DNA of 64,000 nucleotides from a virus (IMGVR_UViG_3300020191_000005:52648-116647); one strand, 5' to 3'. Counted from the stretch's first letter, positions 45,214 through 53,630 are shown. Notes: generated by a model not told the origin, from the letters alone. Numbers and translations: made by a program.

Positions 45214-45786
45214 ATGCCAGATATTGATATTGACTTTGCAGACAGACAAATTATACTCGATAAATTAAAACATCGTGTAGCAAAGTTAAACACAGGTAAA
45301 AAGCATAACACAGGAATTTACGCAACTGAGATTCCACATAATCCTATTGACTTATTAAGCACAGTTGATCACGACACAGCAGAAGAAAGAGGATACTTTA
45401 AATTAGACTTTTTAAATGTATCAATCTATGACGAAGTAAAAAACGAAGAACATCTAAACGAACTAATGGAAAGGAAACCACTATGGCAACTTCTGGAACA
45501 CGAAGACTTCAGCGAAAAAGTCTTTCATCTAAACGGGCACAGCAGTCTATTAAAAGTCTTGAAGCCCAGCTCGGTATTAGAATTGGCGGCGACACTAGCG
45601 ATAATAAGACCAGCGAAGAGACATCTAGCGAACAAGAGTTGGGAAGAGATACACAAGGAAGTGTGGACAAAGCCAACTGATGGAGCATACTACTTTAAGA
45701 AAGCACACGCAGTAGCTTACGCACATGCTATTATTGTTCACATGAACTTATTGTGCGAAAGGATTAAACATGACAACGAAGATTAA
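45214..45786 (+). CDS. Miniature DnaE-like protein (Pol III alpha fragment-like)
   Basis: This 190-residue protein shows, in correct order, short motifs of the bacterial replicative polymerase DnaE: PDIDIDF (2-8) as in the palm site, GYFKLDFLN (60-68) like VKFDFLGL, VFHLNGHSSLLKVLKP with LAATLAIIRPAKR (103-136) like the VFQLES...ALYRPGP block, and KKAHAVAYA (162-170) like NKSHAxAYA. DnaE itself is about 1100 residues, so large parts including the PHP and beta-binding domains are absent. It may be a decoy, a replication cofactor or a degenerate enzyme. It lies two genes upstream of the primase and contains an embedded frame. Confidence 0.65.
   Translation: MPDIDIDFADRQIILDKLKHRVAKLNTGKKHNTGIYATEIPHNPIDLLSTVDHDTAEERGYFKLDFLNVSIYDEVKNEEHLNELMERKPLWQLLEHEDFSEKVFHLNGHSSLLKVLKPSSVLELAATLAIIRPAKRHLANKSWEEIHKEVWTKPTDGAYYFKKAHAVAYAHAIIVHMNLLCERIKHDNED
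45483..45680 (+). CDS. Possible overprinted small gene inside the DnaE-like gene
   Basis: A 65-codon frame in the +2 register relative to the host gene starts at ATG 45483 with AAAGGA and 7 bases of spacing. The product has a basic helix (TSGTRRLQRKSLSSKRAQQ), a short SIKSLEAQLGIRIGG and an acidic Ser/Thr tail. By hand count about half of the host-frame third positions here are G or C, against about a quarter in the preceding part, while this frame looks more like normal phage codons. Function unknown; it could still be chance. Confidence 0.4.
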   Translation: MATSGTRRLQRKSLSSKRAQQSIKSLEAQLGIRIGGDTSDNKTSEETSSEQELGRDTQGSVDKAN

Positions 45787-46489
45787 ATTTTTCACAGGGT
45801 ACGAAGAACTAGAACAAACATTACCAGTATTGCCTGCATCAAAGTTTTGGCCTGAATGGTTTAAAAATCAAAGAGCTAATACAGATGACAGTAAAGAATA
45901 TCGTAGAGAGTCAAGCACCTTAAGACGTTGTCCGGCTGTACTTGACGTACTAGGTATGGGTTATATTATTCCATTGTGGTGTGATTATAAAGTAACACAA
46001 GTTAAAAACATGCAAGGTACTGAAGTACGTTATGCGACTCCGCCTAACGTTTCAAGTATGTTTACTGCACAGCTTCATCCAGAAGAACAAATGGACAACT
46101 ATCCATTTCATAAAGATAGTTACAGAGGCGCATTTAAGTTTATGAATCCTTGGATGTTAAGAACTCCTCCTGGATATAGTTCATTAATTATAACTCCTAC
46201 ATATTCAAAAAATGATAACTTAGAAGTAATGCATGGAGTAGTTGATACAGATATCTATCATGAACTACACGTCAATACAATTTTTACTGCACCTATTGAC
46301 AAAGAAATTACATTTGAGAGAGGAATGCCTTTAGCTCAAGTTATTCCTTTTAAGCGTGAAACATTTGAAATGGAGACGGCGGTTGGCGATTATCGAAGCT
46401 CACATAGTAAGATTACGCAATTCATACATAACAGCCTGTTTAAGGCTCAGCACTATAGACCAAAACTTTTAACTAAACGCTACAAGTAG
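45770..46489 (+). CDS. Trp-rich protein, paralogue B
   Basis: This 239-residue protein is a diverged relative of the product at 40497. Matching segments are LPASKFWPEWFKNQR, RRCPAVLDVLGMG, IIPLWCDYKV, FMNPWMLRTPPGYSSLIITP and MPLAQVIPFKRE. Alternating strands with PPGYS and an AQVIPF end suggest a jelly-roll. It could be a sugar- or ligand-binding protein. The start overlaps the DnaE-like stop by 17 bases; a convergent gene ends three bases after it. Confidence 0.6.
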   Translation: MTTKIKFFTGYEELEQTLPVLPASKFWPEWFKNQRANTDDSKEYRRESSTLRRCPAVLDVLGMGYIIPLWCDYKVTQVKNMQGTEVRYATPPNVSSMFTAQLHPEEQMDNYPFHKDSYRGAFKFMNPWMLRTPPGYSSLIITPTYSKNDNLEVMHGVVDTDIYHELHVNTIFTAPIDKEITFERGMPLAQVIPFKRETFEMETAVGDYRSSHSKITQFIHNSLFKAQHYRPKLLTKRYK

Positions 46490-46491
46490 AT

Positions 46492-46860
46492 TTATTTGGG
46501 TTTACGTACTAGTTGAACACTCTTACGTTTTACTCTTTTAATTGCTAAGTTTCCTAAGTTTACAACCGGTCCTACTGTTACTTTTACATCTTTAGTATTC
46601 ATTGTCATTAGACAATGTCTAAATGCAGGAAACTCTTTCGGTAGAAAGATACTGATCGGTATTGTTCGATTACTTTCAAACCACCATGCTTCTCCAAGAT
46701 CGAGAAATGCTTTTTTTGATTCGTCTGTATTCAATGCGGTATAAACATACATGCTTGTTACATAATTATCCTGGTTGTTAATGATACCAACATACTCGTT
46801 GCCACCATACTGTACGATGCTTAAGAACGGGAAGTTAGTTTCGATATCTTTTAGTAACAT
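46492..46860 (-). CDS. Small leftward hypothetical protein
   Basis: This 122-residue protein lies alone on the minus strand between two rightward genes, 2 bases from its convergent neighbour. It has SIVQYGGNEYVGIINNQDN near the start, a central WWFESNRTIPISIFLPKEF and a very basic end (IKRVKRKSVQLVRKPK). The first part resembles an Sm- or SH3-like small barrel, so RNA or protein binding is possible. No known family is assigned. Confidence 0.6.
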   Translation of the reverse strand: MLLKDIETNFPFLSIVQYGGNEYVGIINNQDNYVTSMYVYTALNTDESKKAFLDLGEAWWFESNRTIPISIFLPKEFPAFRHCLMTMNTKDVKVTVGPVVNLGNLAIKRVKRKSVQLVRKPK

Positions 46861-46877
46861 TGTTTCTCTTTAAGTTG

Positions 46878-46885
46878 AATAAATA
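46878..46885 (+). promoter_or_regulatory. Late promoter AATAAATA, leaderless type
   Basis: AATAAATA is followed by TGTAT and the ATG at 46891, a 5-base gap. This spacing decides between two in-frame ATGs. Confidence 0.6.
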
Positions 46886-46890
46886 TGTAT

Positions 46891-47682
46891 ATGTCCCAAT
46901 TAACATACAGATATTTAGCAAGTAATAGAGTTGGCCTAGTTGCGGATTTGGCTAATAACATAACGGAGTATAGACCAGTGTACCAGAGAACCCTACAAAT
47001 ATATCGAGGTATTGATAACACAATATCTTTTGAGATTAAAAATTCAGATCAAAAACCTGTAAGCATACTTAATACTTACACACCTAAGCTAATGGCATTC
47101 GATGAAAACAATGTATTAATTCTAGAGAAGACTGGTACCATCCTAGAAACAAGTACACCGTCAAAGAAAGGTCAGTTCTCTATACTAATTACTGCTAATG
47201 ATTTGTTAGATGTTAAACAACAGTATGTAAGTTATAATGTATTCTTAACTAAGGACAGCGACAATACTAACGTAGTAACATATGCTGATAGTCACTTTGG
47301 TGTTAAAGGCACTATAATGATTAGCTCAGAAGCATTTCCAGGACCAAGTGCAACGTACAGTATTGATACGTTTACTGAAACTAATCCAAGCACAGGGAAT
47401 TATGTTAGTGAAGCAATTACTGCTGAAGCAACACGTAATGGTAATTCAGCACTACACACAGCGGCAGTTTACTCAACAAACTTTACAGGTGATATAGAAA
47501 TACAAGGCACGTTAGATAACCAAGTTACTAATGGAACACCGTGGGGTACTATTGCAACCGTAAGTTTAGCCAACGAAACACAACCAAAATATGTAAACTT
47601 TAACGGAGTTTACTCACACTTAAGAATAGCATATACTACTCCGGGATCGGGTACATTGGATAAAATTCTAGTAAGAAACTAG
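46891..47682 (+). CDS. Virion structural protein, baseplate or fibre type
   Basis: From ATG 46891 (chosen by promoter spacing) the protein has 263 residues. TYRYLASNRVGLVADLANN opens it, and a Ser/Thr-rich beta segment with TPKLMAFDENNVLILEKTG and FTGDIEIQGTLDNQVTNGTPW follows. The C-terminus YSHLRIAYTTPGSGTLDKI looks like an adhesin or discoidin-like strand set. Late transcription supports a structural role. A second ATG two codons upstream would overlap the promoter. Confidence 0.65.
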   Translation: MSQLTYRYLASNRVGLVADLANNITEYRPVYQRTLQIYRGIDNTISFEIKNSDQKPVSILNTYTPKLMAFDENNVLILEKTGTILETSTPSKKGQFSILITANDLLDVKQQYVSYNVFLTKDSDNTNVVTYADSHFGVKGTIMISSEAFPGPSATYSIDTFTETNPSTGNYVSEAITAEATRNGNSALHTAAVYSTNFTGDIEIQGTLDNQVTNGTPWGTIATVSLANETQPKYVNFNGVYSHLRIAYTTPGSGTLDKILVRN

Positions 47683-47711
47683 TTGACTTTTATCTAGACT
47701 TATAGTATAAT
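47683..47711 (+). promoter_or_regulatory. Sigma-70 promoter for primase
   Basis: TTGACT follows the upstream stop at once; TATAAT is 17 bases later. The primase ATG is 6 bases downstream. Confidence 0.85.
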
Positions 47712-47717
47712 AATACT

Positions 47718-48701
47718 ATGAGCGGAATCGTACACGAAACTATATTAGCACACTTGCCTGCGAAGCGTAAAACTACACCAAGTGGTTGGACCAGCTTCAA
47801 TGCTCCTTGTTGCGTACACAATGGTACAGGTGCTGATACTAGACAACGTGGTGGACTAATCCAAAATGCAGAAGAAGGTGTAAGCTATCATTGTTTCAAT
47901 TGTGGCTACACAGCAAGTTGGAATAAAGGTAGACGTATTACCTACAAGATGAAAAAGTTCTTGCAATGGATTAACGTTAGCGATGATGCTATTAATAAAC
48001 TATCCCTAGCAGTATTACAATTTGAATCCGACGAAGCTCTACAAGCAATAACACGTATGCCAGAGTTTAAGACAGTAGAACTGCCAGAAGGTGCAAAGCC
48101 AATAAGCGAATATACTGATACTACTGACGCTCATTTAATTAAAGTATTAGAGTATATGAAGTCAAGACAGTTGTACTTAGAAGACTACAACTTTCATTGG
48201 ACACCTAAGATTGGATACAGAGATAGATTAATAGTTCCGTTTTATTTTAACAATCAAATAGTAGGATACACAGCAAGGAAAGTTACTGATGGTGCTCCAA
48301 AATATATGAGTGAGCAACAGCCTGGTTATGTGTTTAATATGGATCAACAAGACTATCGTAGACAGTTTGTTATTGTAGTTGAAGGACCTATGGATGCTAT
48401 TGGCATAGAAGGACTAGCACTACTAGGTAGCGAAGTCAAAGATCAACAGCACCTACTCATCAAGTCGTTAAATAAGCAAGTAATACTAGTTCCAGATAGA
48501 GATGAAGCAGGACATAAACTAATTGATCAAGCAATAGAATTTGGTTGGAGTGTTAGTATGCCGGACTGGGATCAAGACATTAATGATGTGAACGATGCAA
48601 TTACAAAGTATGGAAGAATATATACACTACATCAAATTGTAACACATTCAGAAAGCTCATCATTAAAGATTAAACTTAGGAGTAAAAAATGGTTTGGTTA
48701 A
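47718..48701 (+). CDS. 61: DNA primase, gp61-like
   Basis: This 327-residue protein has an N-terminal zinc site (Cys31-Cys32-x-His34 and YHCFNCGY, Cys59 and Cys62), a central core and a Toprim domain with VVEGPMDAIG (Glu222) and VPDRDEAG. It makes RNA primers on the lagging strand together with the gp41 helicase, encoded further downstream. T4 gp61 is 342 residues. It has a strong early promoter. Confidence 0.9.
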   Translation: MSGIVHETILAHLPAKRKTTPSGWTSFNAPCCVHNGTGADTRQRGGLIQNAEEGVSYHCFNCGYTASWNKGRRITYKMKKFLQWINVSDDAINKLSLAVLQFESDEALQAITRMPEFKTVELPEGAKPISEYTDTTDAHLIKVLEYMKSRQLYLEDYNFHWTPKIGYRDRLIVPFYFNNQIVGYTARKVTDGAPKYMSEQQPGYVFNMDQQDYRRQFVIVVEGPMDAIGIEGLALLGSEVKDQQHLLIKSLNKQVILVPDRDEAGHKLIDQAIEFGWSVSMPDWDQDINDVNDAITKYGRIYTLHQIVTHSESSSLKIKLRSKKWFG

Positions 48702-48811
48702 AAGACAAGTTACTATCTCCAATTAGATGGTACAAGAAATGGCAGAAGAATAGAAAATTTAAACAGAGGATTAAGGAACTTCAAAAGAAAGATCCTTTCA
48801 TTTACAAATAA
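48689..48811 (+). CDS. Tiny basic protein ending DPFIYK
   Basis: A 40-residue gene overlaps the primase end by 13 bases, with TTAGGAG before its ATG. The sequence is Trp- and Lys/Arg-rich (VWLKDKLLSPIRWYKKWQKN) and ends RIKELQKKDPFIYK. I recognise the ending from small uncharacterised proteins of marine T4-like phages. Its stop overlaps the next ATG (TAATG). It is probably translated with the primase; an amphipathic membrane or nucleic acid-binding peptide is possible. Confidence 0.7.
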   Translation: MVWLKDKLLSPIRWYKKWQKNRKFKQRIKELQKKDPFIYK

Positions 48812-49476
48812 TGGATTATGAATTAATTAGACCTTTTGGTCCTACTATCTATCGTAGCACTATGAGTAGCGAACTAATGACATTGCTACATAAGTGTGCA
48901 ACGTGGACACGTGATGTAAAAGAAAACGTGGGCAGTGATCTAGCAGGTAACATTGATGACCAACTACAAGCAATTATGGATCCTGATCAACAACAGGAGT
49001 TTATGAAGTTAGTAAGTAAGCATTTAGCTACATACATGCAAACAGATTGGGATCATAGACAAACACATATGATTAACCCATCAACTGAAACACCTGACTT
49101 TGCAAGTATGAATTTTAATTTAAACACTGGACCGTGGATTAACTTTCAAAAGGCAAATGAATTTAATCCTATGCACAGTCACTCAGGAATGATTAGTGCA
49201 ATATTATATATTGATGTGCCAGAAGTAATTGCAGAAGAAGCAAATGATAATTTAAGAAGTAATATGCGTTGCCCAGGGCAATTAGAATTCTTTTATGGTT
49301 CTGACGTGTTAGGCGTTAACGGAACACATAAAGTAATACCAAAGACCGGAGACATACTATTGTTTAATGCAGGACTAAAGCATAGTGTGTATCCATTTAA
49401 AAGCGATGTTGAACGAATAAGCATGAGCTTTAACGTATGGAACGTTGAGCCAAATCATAACCAAGGAGAAGAATAG
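48811..49476 (+). CDS. 2OG-Fe(II) oxygenase
   Basis: This 221-residue protein has FNPMHSHSGMISAILYIDVP (His-x-His), followed by LEFFYGSD, then GDILLFNAGLKHSVYPF with the distal His and RISMSFNVW with the 2-oxoglutarate Arg. It belongs with the small phage oxygenases seen at 7955. The substrate is unknown. It is coupled to ClpP downstream (1 base apart). Confidence 0.85.
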   Translation: MDYELIRPFGPTIYRSTMSSELMTLLHKCATWTRDVKENVGSDLAGNIDDQLQAIMDPDQQQEFMKLVSKHLATYMQTDWDHRQTHMINPSTETPDFASMNFNLNTGPWINFQKANEFNPMHSHSGMISAILYIDVPEVIAEEANDNLRSNMRCPGQLEFFYGSDVLGVNGTHKVIPKTGDILLFNAGLKHSVYPFKSDVERISMSFNVWNVEPNHNQGEE

Positions 49477-50061
49477 ATGTTAGTACCAATGGTAGTAGAA
49501 TCTACAAGCAAAGGCGAAAGAGCATATGACATTTACAGTCGACTACTAAAAGATAGAATTGTAATGTTAAATGGTCCAGTAGACGATCATAGTGCAAACG
49601 TTGTAGTAGCACAAATGCTTTTCTTAGAAAGTCAAGCACCAGAAAAAACAATTAACTTTTATATTAACAGCCCAGGCGGTGTTATTACTAGTGGCATGGC
49701 TATCTATGATACTATGCAATATATTAAAAGTGATGTTAGCACAATAGTATTAGGACAAGCATGTAGCATGGGATCATTCCTTGCACAAGCAGGCACACCA
49801 GGTAAGCGTATCCTATTACCAAATGCACGTACAATGATTCATCAGCCAAGCGGCGGTGCTTCGGGTATGGCAAGTGATATTGAAATACGTTACAAAGAGA
49901 TTCAATACCTAAAAGAGAATCTAACTGACTTGTATGTTAAGCACAACTCAGCAGGCAAGACACGAGAAGACTTTATGAAAGACATGGATCGTGATTACTT
50001 TATGAGTGCCGAAGAAGCAGTTGCATACGGACTTGCAGATAAGATCTCGGAGAAAAGATAA
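49477..50061 (+). CDS. clpP: ClpP-type serine protease
   Basis: This 194-residue protein is a full-length ClpP. The catalytic triad is in its usual places: Ser97 in GQACSMGS, His122 in MIHQPSGG and Asp171 in [19 protein letters not shown] and the handle helix [15 protein letters not shown] are kept. There is no propeptide. The protein assembles into a barrel fed by host ClpX or ClpA. It may turn over host or viral proteins. No unfoldase gene lies nearby. Confidence 0.95.
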   Translation: MLVPMVVESTSKGERAYDIYSRLLKDRIVMLNGPVDDHSANVVVAQMLFLESQAPEKTINFYINSPGGVITSGMAIYDTMQYIKSDVSTIVLGQACSMGSFLAQAGTPGKRILLPNARTMIHQPSGGASGMASDIEIRYKEIQYLKENLTDLYVKHNSAGKTREDFMKDMDRDYFMSAEEAVAYGLADKISEKR

Positions 50062-51072
50062 ATGATTATTTGGGGTATGGTTGGTAACAGTCACGATGCT
50101 AGTTTAGCAGTCTTTGAGAAAGGACCGTTTGACGATCTACAATGTCTGTGGGCTAGTCTTGCAAAAGACTTTAGTGACGTACCAGGAGATCCTAAACACA
50201 GTGACGAACAAATTGCAATGGCACGTAAACTATACGGCGAGCCAGACAAAGTTGTTTGGTACGAACTACCATACCTTAAATCATTTAGACAATGGCGAGC
50301 AGGACAAGGCACAGTACGTGAAGTGCTTATGGAAAACAATATCACAAACTATCTAAAACAATGGGACATCAAATGCCCTGTTAGGTTTGCTAAACATCAT
50401 ACTAGTCATGCCGCATATGGATTCTACACACAAGCAGAACCGAATGCAGTTGTAATGTGTTTAGACTCTATTGGTGAGTTTGAAACATTTACTATTTGGC
50501 ATAGTGATAAGAATCGTAAACTTAAAAAAGTTTACAGTCAAGGATATCCACACAGCATTGGATTGTTCTATAGTGCAATGACACAACGTATGGGCCTTGT
50601 AGCAAACAGAGATGAGTATCTAGTATCACAAATGGGTAATGACATTGCTACGTCAGAAAATTTAGAATTGATCAATCACATGGTTGATACATTCATTGAT
50701 GGACCATTAGATGGTAGTGTACCAGGTGTCAAGTTTAAACACAATCTACACCGTGGTGCTAGTTGGTACAAGTCAGACCTAACCACTGAATATGATATGA
50801 AAAGACTTGCTAATGCAACACAGTTTGTATTTGAATTGATTATTAAAAGTCAAAGTACTTGGTGTAAAAATAATCTTCAAAGTCGAAATTTAATTCTCAC
50901 AGGCGGATGTGCATTAAATAGAGATGCAGTAAATAGAATCAAACAAGATTGGAATTCAATTTACGTACCGCCAAACCCAGGTGATCCTGGAAGTTGTATT
51001 GGTGCAGTACTTGCATTGGAGAAACGAACGATTGACTTTGATCCAACAATGTGGTATAATAGTAAAGCATAA
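50062..51072 (+). CDS. Carbamoyltransferase Kae1-like domain (NodU/TobZ family)
   Basis: This 336-residue protein matches the N-terminal domain of O-carbamoyltransferases: WGMVGNSHDASLAVF at the start, VRFAKHHTSHAAYGFYTQ with metal-binding His residues, MCLDSIGEF, and GGCALNRDAVNRI plus VPPNPGDPGSCIGAVL at the end. The full enzymes are about 570-600 residues; the C-terminal YrdC-related domain that makes carbamoyl-AMP is missing. It may work with a host partner or catalyse only transfer. It starts on the base after the clpP stop. Confidence 0.85.
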   Translation: MIIWGMVGNSHDASLAVFEKGPFDDLQCLWASLAKDFSDVPGDPKHSDEQIAMARKLYGEPDKVVWYELPYLKSFRQWRAGQGTVREVLMENNITNYLKQWDIKCPVRFAKHHTSHAAYGFYTQAEPNAVVMCLDSIGEFETFTIWHSDKNRKLKKVYSQGYPHSIGLFYSAMTQRMGLVANRDEYLVSQMGNDIATSENLELINHMVDTFIDGPLDGSVPGVKFKHNLHRGASWYKSDLTTEYDMKRLANATQFVFELIIKSQSTWCKNNLQSRNLILTGGCALNRDAVNRIKQDWNSIYVPPNPGDPGSCIGAVLALEKRTIDFDPTMWYNSKA

Positions 51073-51087
51073 CAAAGGAATAACTGC

Positions 51088-52527
51088 GTGAAACAAAATA
51101 CTGATTACGGATTTGATATCCAAAAAACATATTTAGAAATTATGTTAAGCGATGCACAAACATTTGTGCGTTGTCAGGGTATCTTTGATCCAGAAAGTTT
51201 TGACCGTAATCTACAAGCAGGTGCTACATTTATTAGAGACTTTGTTGCAGAACACAACACACTTCCTACAGAACAAATTGTTAATAGTGCATGTCCAGGT
51301 ACTAATTTAAAAATTCCAACAGGACTTAATGAACAACACTATGATTGGTTATTGAATGACTTTGAAACATTTAGTAGGCACAAAGCATTAGAGAAAGCAA
51401 TTTTAACAAGTGCTGACTTGATTGAAAAAGGTGAGTATGGTCAGTGCGAGAGTCTAGTCAAAGAAGCAGTACAGATTGGATTACAAAAAGACTTAGGTAT
51501 TGACTACTTTAAAGATCCTAAAGGTAGACTGCTAGGACTAAAAGACAACAACGGACAAGTAAGCACAGGCTGGGAAGCACTAGACAAGAAACTGTTTGGT
51601 GGCTTTAACAAAGGCGAGCTTAATATATTTGCAGGTGGATCAGGTGCAGGTAAGAGTTTGTTCTTGGCTAACCTAGGAGTTAACTGGGCAACACAAGGTA
51701 TGAATGTTGTGTATCTAAGTTTAGAACTTAGTGAAGCACTAGTAAGTATGCGTATTGACAGTATGATGACTGAGATACCTAGCAGAGAAATATTTAAAGA
51801 TCTTGACGGTGTTGAAATGAAAGTCAAGATGATGGGCAAGAAATCAGGTGCATTACAAGTCAAGTATATGCCAAGTGGTAAGACAACCAATGATGTAAGA
51901 AGTTATATCAAAGAGTATGAAGTTAAAACAGGACGCAAAGTAGACGTACTATTGATTGACTATTTGGATTTGCTTATGCCAATAGGACAAAAGATTAGTG
52001 CAGAGAACTTGTATGTTAAAGACAAATATGTAAGTGAAGAACTACGTAACTTGGCAATGGAACTGGGTTGTATTTTTGTTACAGCATCGCAGTTGAATAG
52101 ATCAAGTGTAGAAGAAATTGAATTTGATCACAGTCACATCAGTGGTGGACTTAGTAAGATTCAAACTGCTGATAACGTGATTGGTATCTTTACAAGTAGA
52201 GCTATGCGTGAACGTGGTAGATATCAAATACAGCTAATGAAGACACGTTCATCAAGTGGTGTAGGTGCAAAGATTGATCTAGAGTTTGACATTGATTGTT
52301 TGCGTATTAGAAACTTAGATGAGGATGATGACGGCAGTGGTTATGGTGCGGCTCCGCAGAGTAGTATTATGGACAGTCTAAAACGTAACACTAATGTTAC
52401 CACAGACAAAGAACCAGACACACCAAAAGAACCCAACGAAGGTGCTCCAATAGGCAAAGTAAGAGCACAAACAGACAGTACTAAACTTAGAAGCTTCCTT
52501 GCTAATCTAGGTGATGACGATGAGTAG
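51088..52527 (+). CDS. 41: Replicative helicase, gp41-like (DnaB type)
   Basis: This 479-residue protein is a DnaB-type helicase. The N-terminal helical domain precedes Walker A GGSGAGKS (183-190). Later are VVYLSLELSE, the Walker B LLIDYLDLLMP, the arginine-finger region ASQLNRSS and an LMKTRSSSG segment. It unwinds the fork and associates with gp61. The start is GTG at 51088 after AAAGGAA. The C-terminal 60 residues are acidic and disordered. Confidence 0.93.
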   Translation: MKQNTDYGFDIQKTYLEIMLSDAQTFVRCQGIFDPESFDRNLQAGATFIRDFVAEHNTLPTEQIVNSACPGTNLKIPTGLNEQHYDWLLNDFETFSRHKALEKAILTSADLIEKGEYGQCESLVKEAVQIGLQKDLGIDYFKDPKGRLLGLKDNNGQVSTGWEALDKKLFGGFNKGELNIFAGGSGAGKSLFLANLGVNWATQGMNVVYLSLELSEALVSMRIDSMMTEIPSREIFKDLDGVEMKVKMMGKKSGALQVKYMPSGKTTNDVRSYIKEYEVKTGRKVDVLLIDYLDLLMPIGQKISAENLYVKDKYVSEELRNLAMELGCIFVTASQLNRSSVEEIEFDHSHISGGLSKIQTADNVIGIFTSRAMRERGRYQIQLMKTRSSSGVGAKIDLEFDIDCLRIRNLDEDDDGSGYGAAPQSSIMDSLKRNTNVTTDKEPDTPKEPNEGAPIGKVRAQTDSTKLRSFLANLGDDDE

Positions 52528-53284
52528 AAAGATTTATTTCTTTGGCGACAGCTTTACAGTAGACTACGAAACAGATTGGACTTGGACAAGACAACTTGCA
52601 GAGAAACTGCATGTGGACGGATTAGTCAATCACAGTATGGTAGGTACCAGCAATGACTGGATACTAATGAAGCTACGTGAATGTATTCCAACACTAACTG
52701 CCAATGATGTAGTTGTAGTAGTTACTACAAGTTTATATCGTCATTGGTTCATCAAAGACTTTCCAGAACTATCAAACTATATGATCGGCAACTGGTCACA
52801 GATGGCCGCAAAAGAACACATCGATCAAGATGTAATTGATAGTGTACAAGGTTATGCTGTAAATCTACAACGCAACGACATTGATCAGTTTAGATTTGAA
52901 ACACAGGTAGCATGGTTAAAGGGTGTACAAACAACTGTAGGTTGTAGTCTGTTGTTGATACCGGGTTTTGAAATGCCCATTGACTTTAAAGGATTGGTTA
53001 GAGTACACGGTGATATGACCAATACACTAAGCAACAATGAATTCGTTACACTAGAACAAAGAGACTTATGGTACCGACGAGGCATTGACACTCGCTACAA
53101 TCATATGATTCGTGACAACCATGACTCGCTATCAGACAAGTGTGTCAACAGCATACTCACAGGAAATGATTTGGATCTAACTGACGGATTCAAAATACAT
53201 CAGCTACACAGCGATGACAAAGACACACACAAACAAATTGGACCTAAACTAGTAGAACTAAACAAACAGCTATACGGGAGTTAA
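52520..53284 (+). CDS. SGNH-hydrolase-like protein
   Basis: From ATG 52520 the protein has 254 residues. It begins KIYFFGDSFTVDY, matching block I of SGNH/GDSL hydrolases (Ser in GDSF). MVGTSNDWILM resembles block II/III (Gly, Asn). A late HxxH-like stretch (FKIHQLHSDDKDTHKQ) could supply the catalytic His. Such enzymes remove acetyl groups from sugars or lipids. Two in-frame starts lie 6 and 9 bases upstream. It overlaps the helicase stop by 8 bases. Confidence 0.65.
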   Translation: MSRKIYFFGDSFTVDYETDWTWTRQLAEKLHVDGLVNHSMVGTSNDWILMKLRECIPTLTANDVVVVVTTSLYRHWFIKDFPELSNYMIGNWSQMAAKEHIDQDVIDSVQGYAVNLQRNDIDQFRFETQVAWLKGVQTTVGCSLLLIPGFEMPIDFKGLVRVHGDMTNTLSNNEFVTLEQRDLWYRRGIDTRYNHMIRDNHDSLSDKCVNSILTGNDLDLTDGFKIHQLHSDDKDTHKQIGPKLVELNKQLYGS

Positions 53285-53285
53285 T

Positions 53286-53630
53286 ATGCAAGTACATATC
53301 AAAGACATCGGTGGTGAAATTGTAAAAGAAGACGATCGCTACATAGTCAAAGACAATACAAGTCTACGTAACCTAGCATTGAGCAGTACGTTTCTTACAG
53401 CAGGTAAGAGTACTACAGGACATGCACACGTAGGACAAGAAGAAGTATACTACTTTGTAGAAGGTGTAGGTGAAATGGAATTGATTTCAACCAACGGAGA
53501 ACGCACACTAGAGACTGTTGGTCCTGGAAGCGTGGTACTAATTCAAGATGGTTACTTTCATAGAGTACACAACACAGGCGACTATGGCTTGTACTTTGTG
53601 TGCGTATTTGACGGCACACGAAAGATCTAA
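53286..53630 (+). CDS. Cupin
   Basis: This 114-residue single-domain cupin has GHAHVGQEEVYYFVEGVGEM (motif 1, two His and a Glu) and PGSVVLIQDGYFHRVHN (motif 2). GGGAG precedes the ATG by 6 bases. It resembles sugar-phosphate isomerase cupins. It follows the SGNH-like gene by one base, so both could act on the same carbohydrate. Confidence 0.8.
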   Translation: MQVHIKDIGGEIVKEDDRYIVKDNTSLRNLALSSTFLTAGKSTTGHAHVGQEEVYYFVEGVGEMELISTNGERTLETVGPGSVVLIQDGYFHRVHNTGDYGLYFVCVFDGTRKI

